A DNA stretch of 64,000 nucleotides from Pseudomonas sp. NKUCC02_KPG (GTDB lineage Bacteria > Pseudomonadota > Gammaproteobacteria > Pseudomonadales > Pseudomonadaceae). Below, in pieces: positions 57,141-64,000 of this stretch (the first letter of the stretch is position 1; each line of letters opens with the position of its first letter). Where the stretch lies: the NCBI RefSeq assembly GCF_019345465.1, contig NZ_JAHKRC010000004.1:248001-312000 (forward strand). The letters run 5' to 3'. The notes under the pieces are model-generated. The model was not told the origin of the DNA. It did no database searches and saw nothing but the letters and a program-made list of their open reading frames with translations. The position numbers were made by a program, and so were the translations under genes.

Positions 57141-59698
57141 AACCGCGCCCCAAAAGATCCACTGGCGAATTTCTCAGCCTGACCCCCGACTTCAAAATGG
57201 GCGGGCTTCTCCCGCAAACAGCGGGAGATGTGCTTTTCAATTATCGAAAGCAACAGCAAGCCTTCGACCCGTTCGAACAACAAGCAATGGACGCTGCTCA
57301 TGCAGCCGGATGGGCTTACGCGGGCCGGCCCTGTATGCAAATCGTGACGATCACCCTTTGCTTTGACGGCACCAACAACCATGAACCGACGGACAACCTG
57401 GCTTTACCTTCGACCACTACCAATGTGGCACGTCTGTTTCATGCGAGCTTGGGAGACTCTGAACATGAAGCCGAGCAGAGAGAGGGTTTTTATCGCTATT
57501 ACATGCAAGGCGTCGGCACCGAGTTCAAGGAAATAGGCGAATTCAAACCGGATAGCCAAGGTTTGACGATGTCGACAGGCGGCGAGAACCGGATCAACTG
57601 GGGGCTGACCCGTTTGATAGATGCACTGAAAAAAGCGTGCAATCAAAAGCCTCCGACCATGTCCGAAAGCTACGCCCTCGTACAAAAAATGGGCACCAGT
57701 CTCACCGAAGATATGCTCGCAGCTTCGGTCTTCAAAAACAGCTATACCCGCCGCCAAGAAGTACTGGCCCAGCCCCTGGCCGAACTCAAAGCCCAGATCG
57801 ACGCTGCCCATGCCGGCAAGACCATCCCGACCATCAAGGCTGTACGCCTGTTCGTGTACGGCTTTTCACGGGGCGCCGCCCAGGCTCGGGCATTTGCCAA
57901 CTGGCTGGAAGCCCTGACCAAGGTCGAAGTGGAAGGCACCACCTGCTACCTGTTTGCCGGGCTGCCGATCAAGATTGTGTTCATGGGGCTGTTCGACACC
58001 GTGGCCTCAGTGGGTATCCCCTATCTGGCGCCATTTGCCGCAGGCCACATGGGCTGGGCCGACGGCACCCTGCGCCTGTCCGACTCCGAAGAATTTCTGG
58101 AGCGCTGCGTGCATATGGTGGCAGCCCACGAGCAGCGCAGTTGCTTCCCCCTGGACTCGATCCGGCGCCAGGCCAACCCCGACGATCCGGACTGCCTGTC
58201 CACCTATCGCAGCGGCACCAGGGAATACATCTACCCCGGCATGCACTCCGACGTTGGCGGCGGTTATCCGCCCGGCGATCAAGGCAAAGCTGCAGCAGGT
58301 GGAAAAGAGGTGCTATCGCAAATTGCCCTGCACCATATGTATGACGAAGCCTACAAAGTTGGCGCGCCGTTGCAGGCACCTCCAGAAGCTTTCAACATGG
58401 CATTGAAACATGATCGACCTTGGCTGGTGATGAGCGACTCAACGTCTATCGAATTCCAGGTCGACCCCACCTTGATCGAACGTTTCAACACCTGGCTTGA
58501 CAATATGGACAACGGCCCGCTGGAAGAGGTCATGGCCCGCGAGGCCGGAGTGATTACCGGTTGGCGCATCAGCCGTTACGCCATGAACTGGATCAAGTGG
58601 ACGAGTCTCAATCGGCGGGTGCTGCAAAACGGCCCCGCGAGCGATATGAACGGCGACGAAGTCGACGCGTTCGAGGCCCTGCACGCCATGCAGCTCGAAG
58701 AAGATGCCGCCATGCGCGCTGGCTCTAAAGCGCCGGTCTGGTCCGAAGCCGAACTGGCGTCGCAAAAAAAACATCAAGCCACAAAAGAGGCTTATGAAAA
58801 GCGCACCGGCACCCAACCTGCCGCCTCGTTCAACACCAGCAAAGTGTTCGAGCCCAACCTGGATTATCGCCAGTTGCGCAACGCCATGGCCGACTTTCGG
58901 CGCGACTACGTGCCGGAGTGGAACCTGACCTTGAGCGAGATGATCAGCTTTGGCACCCTCGCCAACACCCTGGTGGGCGGGCTGGTGTATATGACCAACG
59001 GCCAGGATGAGGCCGAGCACTATGCCAAACTGCGCCAGGCCGGTGAAGAGAATTACGCCCTGCTGTTCGGCGCCAACGGCAAGCCGGTGAACGACAAAGC
59101 CTGGGCGATCGTGGGCCTGTTTGACGAGCATGTGCATGATTCCCGCGCCTGGTTCATGAACGCGGCCTTGAACGAGCGGGAGGTGTTCAGCGACTACTTT
59201 CGGTACCGCGGGATCTTCTTCGACACTCAATCCAACAACGAACTGTCGCTGCTGGTGAACTTTGGGCGCGTGGTGGGCGTGGCCCTGGCGGTGGCCAGTG
59301 TCGGCCTGACGATCAGGCGCCAGAACCCGCGTTATCTGGTGGGGCTGATTCTGCCAAGCCTGGGCACCCCGGTGCTTCGCGGCAAGGTGGAGTTCCCGTT
59401 TATCAATGCGTTTGACACCGTGACCCGCCTGTCACTGCCGATGATCGAAAACATAGAAACCGTATGCGCCTTTACCAAAAACACCGGCGACGCGGTGAAA
59501 GCGGCCCAGGCGCTGCCCGTGCCACCTGCATTGACCGAAAAAACCGCCACTACGGATAATTTGATTTCGATCCTCAAGGCCGCGCAAGCACTTGAAGCCA
59601 ACAACCTGCTGGAACACGCGCTGCAAACACAAACGCCCCAGGCTGAGCCAACCAGGGGCTGGCTGGATCAGGCAAAGGGCGTGGCGGGAAGCTTCTAA
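57125..59698 (+). CDS. tle1: Type VI phospholipase effector Tle1 (DUF2235)
   Basis: 857 aa. The DUF2235 alpha/beta hydrolase domain has LCFDGTNN (79-85), the lipase elbow YGFSRGAAQAR with nucleophile Ser248, the acid in MGLFDTVASVG (Asp291) and His374 in PGMHSDVGGGYPPGDQG. The C-terminal half is helical, with one hydrophobic segment near residues 710-730 (FGRVVGVALAVASVGLTI) that could insert in membranes. This is the build of Tle1, which degrades target-cell phospholipids. No signal peptide, consistent with loading in the cytoplasm onto VgrG. AGGAG site eight bases before the ATG; a Met four codons later is the alternative. Confidence 0.9.
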   Translation: MCETMKPRPKRSTGEFLSLTPDFKMGGLLPQTAGDVLFNYRKQQQAFDPFEQQAMDAAHAAGWAYAGRPCMQIVTITLCFDGTNNHEPTDNLALPSTTTNVARLFHASLGDSEHEAEQREGFYRYYMQGVGTEFKEIGEFKPDSQGLTMSTGGENRINWGLTRLIDALKKACNQKPPTMSESYALVQKMGTSLTEDMLAASVFKNSYTRRQEVLAQPLAELKAQIDAAHAGKTIPTIKAVRLFVYGFSRGAAQARAFANWLEALTKVEVEGTTCYLFAGLPIKIVFMGLFDTVASVGIPYLAPFAAGHMGWADGTLRLSDSEEFLERCVHMVAAHEQRSCFPLDSIRRQANPDDPDCLSTYRSGTREYIYPGMHSDVGGGYPPGDQGKAAAGGKEVLSQIALHHMYDEAYKVGAPLQAPPEAFNMALKHDRPWLVMSDSTSIEFQVDPTLIERFNTWLDNMDNGPLEEVMAREAGVITGWRISRYAMNWIKWTSLNRRVLQNGPASDMNGDEVDAFEALHAMQLEEDAAMRAGSKAPVWSEAELASQKKHQATKEAYEKRTGTQPAASFNTSKVFEPNLDYRQLRNAMADFRRDYVPEWNLTLSEMISFGTLANTLVGGLVYMTNGQDEAEHYAKLRQAGEENYALLFGANGKPVNDKAWAIVGLFDEHVHDSRAWFMNAALNEREVFSDYFRYRGIFFDTQSNNELSLLVNFGRVVGVALAVASVGLTIRRQNPRYLVGLILPSLGTPVLRGKVEFPFINAFDTVTRLSLPMIENIETVCAFTKNTGDAVKAAQALPVPPALTEKTATTDNLISILKAAQALEANNLLEHALQTQTPQAEPTRGWLDQAKGVAGSF

Positions 59699-59775
59699 CT
59701 GGAATGCTCACATAGGTCGTGACAAGCACCCCGCAGGCGCCGCACAAAGCCACACCTACGGGGTAAACGCTGCAC

Positions 59776-60759
<984 letters not shown>

Positions 60760-60863
60760 TCAAAGCTGATAGACGCCAAGGGTATCGGCGGCGATATATA
60801 ACTATATGGAAGGTTGGAATAAGAAATCTAGAACTTTTTATCGTTTTTATCGATTCATCAGCC

Positions 60864-61364
60864 TTACACATCAGCGCTGCGCCGACGCTGTGTCAGCGGC
60901 ACCAGATACACCGGCATCTGCGCCAGCTCGATCACCCTGGTTGCGGTTCGCCCCAAATGCGACTCGCCCCCCGTGGGCTGGGCGTGACTGCCCAGGATCA
61001 GCAGATCTACGCACAACTTTTTCGACTGCTCCAGAATGACCTGTGAGGGTTCACCCTGAATAACCTTGACCGAGCGAATCAGGGCCAGTTCCAACTCCCA
61101 CCCTGCCAACTCCTCACGAAGATTCTCAAGGACACGCAATTCAATATTCGACAGCATGGTGTGCATGCCCTGGCGGTGCAGTTCGTTCAACGCATGCTCA
61201 TCGAGATAACTCTGCAGGACTGACTCGGCAAACAGCCCCATGGGTTCGACTACATGCACCACAAACAGATCGGCGCCGAAGCTGCGGGCAAGCCCCAGCG
61301 CATGCTGCATTACAACGGGCGCATAAACGCCGAGGTCAGTGGCATAGAGAATTGAGCGAATCAT
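60864..61364 (-). CDS. Universal stress protein (UspA family)
   Basis: 166 aa single Usp domain. N-terminal SILYATDLGVYAPVVMQHAL and the ATP-binding pattern G-S-H...G-E-S-H-L-G-R-T-A-T-R-V near residues 133-150 are present. It lies upstream of cysB on the same strand, 113 bases before it. Its function in the cell is unknown beyond stress association. Confidence 0.88.
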   Translation of the reverse strand: MIRSILYATDLGVYAPVVMQHALGLARSFGADLFVVHVVEPMGLFAESVLQSYLDEHALNELHRQGMHTMLSNIELRVLENLREELAGWELELALIRSVKVIQGEPSQVILEQSKKLCVDLLILGSHAQPTGGESHLGRTATRVIELAQMPVYLVPLTQRRRSADV

Positions 61365-61456
61365 GCGACCTTCCCGACAGCTTTGATGAACGAGGTAGAT
61401 TCAGCTTAGCAGCGCCCGGACAACTACGAAGCCCCCTCGACCACCTGCATGCAGGC

Positions 61457-62374
61457 TTACTCGGGCACCGAATCCCGGGATTCATTGCTGATGCCGTGTG
61501 GAACATGACCGGTAGCGACAACCTGGCGCGCCCTTTCGCAATGACCCGCCTGATCATCAAAAAACACATCGGCAGCAAAGGCCTCCAGAAACGCCGACTT
61601 GTCCAGTCCTCCGAGAAACAGCGACTCGTCCAGGCGAATATCCCAATCGCGCAGCGTACGGATCACCCGCTCATGGGCTGGGGCCGACCGTGCGGTGACC
61701 AGAGCGGTACGAATCGGGCAGGCGTCATCAGGAAACTCGCGCTGCAGCAGGTTCAGCGCCTCCAGGAAACCCTTGAACGGCCCGCCACGCAGCGGGTTGC
61801 GGGCAGATTCGCGTTCAAGAGACTGAAAAGCCTCCAGGCCACCGGACTGGAAAACCCGCTCCGATTCATCGGAAAACAGCACCGCGTCACCGTCGAAGGC
61901 AATGCGCAACTCGTTGCTCTCGGCCCGCAGTGCACCCCCCGACAGGATGGTCGCCGCCGCAAAACCTGCATCCAGTGCACTGCGCACATCCTCGGCATGG
62001 GTCGACAAAAACAGGTCACAGCCAAAGGCATTGAGGTACGGATGGGGATTGCGCCCGCCGCTGAAGGTTGCACGGGAAATATCCAGGCCGTAATGCTGGA
62101 TGGAATTGAATACCCGCAACCCGGTATCGGCACTGTTGCGTGATACCAGCACCACCTCGACCCGGTCACGCCCAAGGCTTGCGTTGAAACTGAGGAGCTT
62201 TTTGACCAGCGCGAAGGCATCCCCCGGCGCCAGTACTTCATCTTCATGCTCGATCTGGTATTGCCGGTAGGCCTCGATCCCCTTGTTCAGATACACCTGA
62301 TGGCTATCACTCAAATCGAACAGGGCCCGAGAAGAAATGGCCAGCACCAGCTTGCCCTTTAAGCCTTTGCTCAT
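61457..62374 (-). CDS. 5'-Nucleotidase (cytosolic type, PF06189-like)
   Basis: 305 aa soluble enzyme expected to dephosphorylate nucleoside 5'-monophosphates. The first segment KLVLAISSRALFDLSDSH holds the putative nucleophile Asp near residue 20. Later motifs are VVLVSRNSADTGLRVFNSI, SGGRNPHPYLNAFGCDLFLS, RIAFDGDAVLFSDESERVF, TARSAPAHERVIRTLRDW and FLGGLDKSAFLEAFAADVFFDDQ, a HAD-like layout of Asp-rich loops. Start at MSKGLKGKL after a GGAGG site; the 14-codon extension is rejected. Confidence 0.88.
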   Translation of the reverse strand: MSKGLKGKLVLAISSRALFDLSDSHQVYLNKGIEAYRQYQIEHEDEVLAPGDAFALVKKLLSFNASLGRDRVEVVLVSRNSADTGLRVFNSIQHYGLDISRATFSGGRNPHPYLNAFGCDLFLSTHAEDVRSALDAGFAAATILSGGALRAESNELRIAFDGDAVLFSDESERVFQSGGLEAFQSLERESARNPLRGGPFKGFLEALNLLQREFPDDACPIRTALVTARSAPAHERVIRTLRDWDIRLDESLFLGGLDKSAFLEAFAADVFFDDQAGHCERARQVVATGHVPHGISNESRDSVPE

Positions 62375-62412
62375 GTTGCCTCCACAGGTTTCAAGCGGAT
62401 TCGGACACCGCT

Positions 62413-62739
62413 TCACGGTAGCTCGTCAGGCTCATGCATCAAGGCGAGTCGAATATGGTGCGCCAGTTCGCCCTCACTCAGGCGGGACTTCAACTCACCG
62501 TAGAAGGCCCCGTCGTGCACCACAAACAGGGTGGGCAAATGAAAAATCTCGTAACGTTCGACCAGACCACCATTGTCACCGGCATCGATCCAGCACAACC
62601 GGTCAACGGGCAACTGCATAGCGGGCAACATGCGCCGCGCAGTACGGCAGGCCGAACAACCCGCGCTGGTGAAGATCACCAGTGAAGTCCCGGGCAACGC
62701 CAGCAGGCGCTGATCGGCATCAAAGTCTGTCAGTTCCAT
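62413..62739 (-). CDS. Thioredoxin-like protein
   Basis: 108 aa thioredoxin fold. The redox motif is CSAC in FTSAGCSACRTARRMLP, and cis-Pro lies in FHLPTLFVVHDG. Differs from classical WCGPC thioredoxin, so the partner may be special. The start at MELTDFDAD is chosen by analogy to the fold; a GTG and a TTG lie three and six codons upstream and none has a good ribosome site. Confidence 0.78.
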   Translation of the reverse strand: MELTDFDADQRLLALPGTSLVIFTSAGCSACRTARRMLPAMQLPVDRLCWIDAGDNGGLVERYEIFHLPTLFVVHDGAFYGELKSRLSEGELAHHIRLALMHEPDELP

Positions 62740-62796
62740 TTCAGTCACTATACTCAAAAGACAATACTAATTTGATGGCACTTGGAGTCAGCTTTC

Positions 62797-63243
62797 ATGG
62801 GTCGTTTTTTACCTCACCCTGACGATATTCCCGTTGAGATAACGCGACGCAAACAACCTTCACTTTCGCGCCACAAGCTGCACTCTATCAGCCTCGCAGG
62901 CGTGTCGTGCAACACCGATAGAGCCTGGCGACGGGGTACCGCCGTCGACATGTACATGCCCACCCTGGGGGAAAGCGCACACTATCCGGGCTATATAGCC
63001 TGGTGCGAGAAACACCTGGACGGCTATCGCATCGGGGTGGCCCTGATCGACGAACAAGCGCTGTTCGGGGCGCGCATGGGCGAACAGATCTGCCAGATCG
63101 AGCACTACTCCCGCCTCCAGCAACAACAGAGTTCATGTCCGCAAGACCTGGAAGCCCTTGCCCTGGAATGGGTCAGCCACCACGCCGTAGAGTTCTCTCA
63201 GGCAACCCTGGATCACGCAATGGCGCAGGCGGTACTGGATTAA
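62797..63243 (+). CDS. PilZ-domain-like protein
   Basis: 148 aa. The N-terminal half resembles a PilZ c-di-GMP receptor: a charged [11 protein letters not shown] stretch, then [27 protein letters not shown]. The second motif reads S-x-S-x-x-G where PilZ proteins normally have (D/N)-x-S-x-x-G, so cyclic-di-GMP binding may be weak. GGAG ribosome site. It diverges from the thioredoxin-like gene and precedes the DAHP synthase gene. Confidence 0.68.
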   Translation: MGRFLPHPDDIPVEITRRKQPSLSRHKLHSISLAGVSCNTDRAWRRGTAVDMYMPTLGESAHYPGYIAWCEKHLDGYRIGVALIDEQALFGARMGEQICQIEHYSRLQQQQSSCPQDLEALALEWVSHHAVEFSQATLDHAMAQAVLD

Positions 63244-63374
63244 AGCTGTGCCTGCCCATTGTCGACTTACCGGATAACGCGTTAAGGTTCGGCTCCCCGA
63301 TGCGCTCAATCAAGCTGTGCTCCGCCGCACGGGGATCGCTGGCGGCCGGCACCCGTGACCTGACGAGTAACACG

Positions 63375-64000
63375 ATGGCTGATTTACCGATCGACGACCT
63401 AAACGTTGCCTCCAACGAAACCCTGATCACACCTGAACAGCTCAAGCGCGAAATGCCTTTGCGTGAAACGGCTCTGCAGACGGTGACCAAAGGGCGTGAG
63501 GTGATTCGCAACATCCTGGATGGCACTGACCATCGACTGTTCGTTGTCATCGGGCCTTGCTCGATCCACGATATCAAGGCTGCCCACGAGTATGCCGAGC
63601 GTCTGAAAGTGCTCGCCGCAGAAGTCAGCGATACGCTGTATCTGGTCATGCGCGTTTATTTTGAAAAGCCACGCACCACTGTAGGCTGGAAAGGTCTGAT
63701 CAACGACCCGTACCTGGACGACTCGTTCAAGATCGAAGACGGCCTGCACATCGGCCGCAAGCTGCTGCTGGACCTGGCTGAAATGGGCCTGCCAACGGCC
63801 ACTGAAGCCCTTGATCCGATCTCCCCGCAGTACCTGCAGGACCTGATCAGCTGGTCGGCCATTGGCGCACGCACCACCGAATCCCAGACCCACCGCGAAA
63901 TGGCCTCTGGCCTGTCTTCGTCGGTAGGCTTCAAAAACGGCACCGATGGCGGCCTGACCGTTGCCATCAACGCCCTGCAGTCGGTCTCCAGCCCCCATCG
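63375..64000 (+). CDS. 3-Deoxy-7-phosphoheptulonate synthase, class I (3'-truncated by window)
   Basis: The first 208 aa of about 355-360. This enzyme condenses phosphoenolpyruvate and erythrose 4-phosphate at the start of the shikimate pathway. [10 protein letters not shown] with the metal-ligand Cys62, then [50 protein letters not shown] and GFKNGTDG are all present. The N-terminal extension fits the AroF/AroG group with feedback regulation by an aromatic amino acid; which one cannot be told from this part. Confidence 0.93.
   Translation, partial: MADLPIDDLNVASNETLITPEQLKREMPLRETALQTVTKGREVIRNILDGTDHRLFVVIGPCSIHDIKAAHEYAERLKVLAAEVSDTLYLVMRVYFEKPRTTVGWKGLINDPYLDDSFKIEDGLHIGRKLLLDLAEMGLPTATEALDPISPQYLQDLISWSAIGARTTESQTHREMASGLSSSVGFKNGTDGGLTVAINALQSVSSPH

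Noticed and set aside
52590..59698. Reading the T6SS island as a toxin-antitoxin or phage defence island
   Set aside because: Hcp, VgrG, DUF4123 and DUF2235 are all diagnostic of type VI secretion; no defence genes are present.

Overview
The window is chromosomal DNA of a Pseudomonas, most likely of the P. fluorescens lineage. Three things support this: the gene sets and their order, the many GTG starts and AGGAG-type ribosome sites, and nine copies of two families of fluorescent-pseudomonad REP palindromes, the more common one carrying the core GAGCGGGCTTGCTCGCGA. From memory, and not from a search, several blocks follow the order of P. aeruginosa PAO1 segments (PA1580-PA1597, PA3234-PA3262 and PA1750-PA1754), which here lie next to each other. 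I see no tRNA, rRNA, CRISPR array, prophage or intact insertion sequence.

Layout. Positions 1-6230 hold trhP (yegQ), a dienelactone hydrolase, htpG with a sigma-32-like promoter, a small Ala-rich lipoprotein and brnQ. Positions 6600-19700 are the core TCA block: sdhCDAB-sucAB-lpdG-sucCD on the minus strand, diverging from gltA, with good sigma-70 promoters for both in the 350-base gap. Positions 19900-23000 carry acetate uptake (yjcH-actP) and a betaine-binding protein (betX-like). Positions 23200-36750 hold envelope and division genes: a GH17 membrane protein, a secreted alpha/beta hydrolase coupled to an MlaA-family protein, a patatin phospholipase, a lipid A acyltransferase, minCDE, an RluA-type pseudouridine synthase, aminopeptidase apeB and an MscS-type channel.

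Positions 36796-43175 form a self-contained locus. A GntR/UTRA regulator diverges from an operon of binding protein, type I phosphodiesterase, two permeases, ATPase and HAD phosphatase, with two palindromes in the gap that look like its operators. It looks like an uptake-and-dephosphorylation system for an organophosphorus compound whose identity is not established. Positions 43279-48803 hold a quinone oxidoreductase, prc, a small HTH/unknown/Sel1 operon and a lipoprotein FKBP isomerase. Positions 49048-52042 are a RoxA/MauG-like dihaem cytochrome paired with a catalase-fold membrane protein.

Positions 52590-59698 are a compact orphan type VI secretion island: hcp, vgrG, a DUF4123 adaptor, two tandem DUF3304 lipoprotein immunity genes and a Tle1-type (DUF2235) phospholipase effector. 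There are no structural T6SS genes here, so the island must use an apparatus encoded elsewhere. Its upstream gap holds an 18-bp-stem hairpin and repeated motifs. The two immunity genes are a mosaic tandem duplication that keeps the 16-base overlap with the next gene at both junctions. The window ends with cysB, a universal stress protein, a 5'-nucleotidase, a thioredoxin-like protein, a PilZ-like protein and the start of a DAHP synthase gene.
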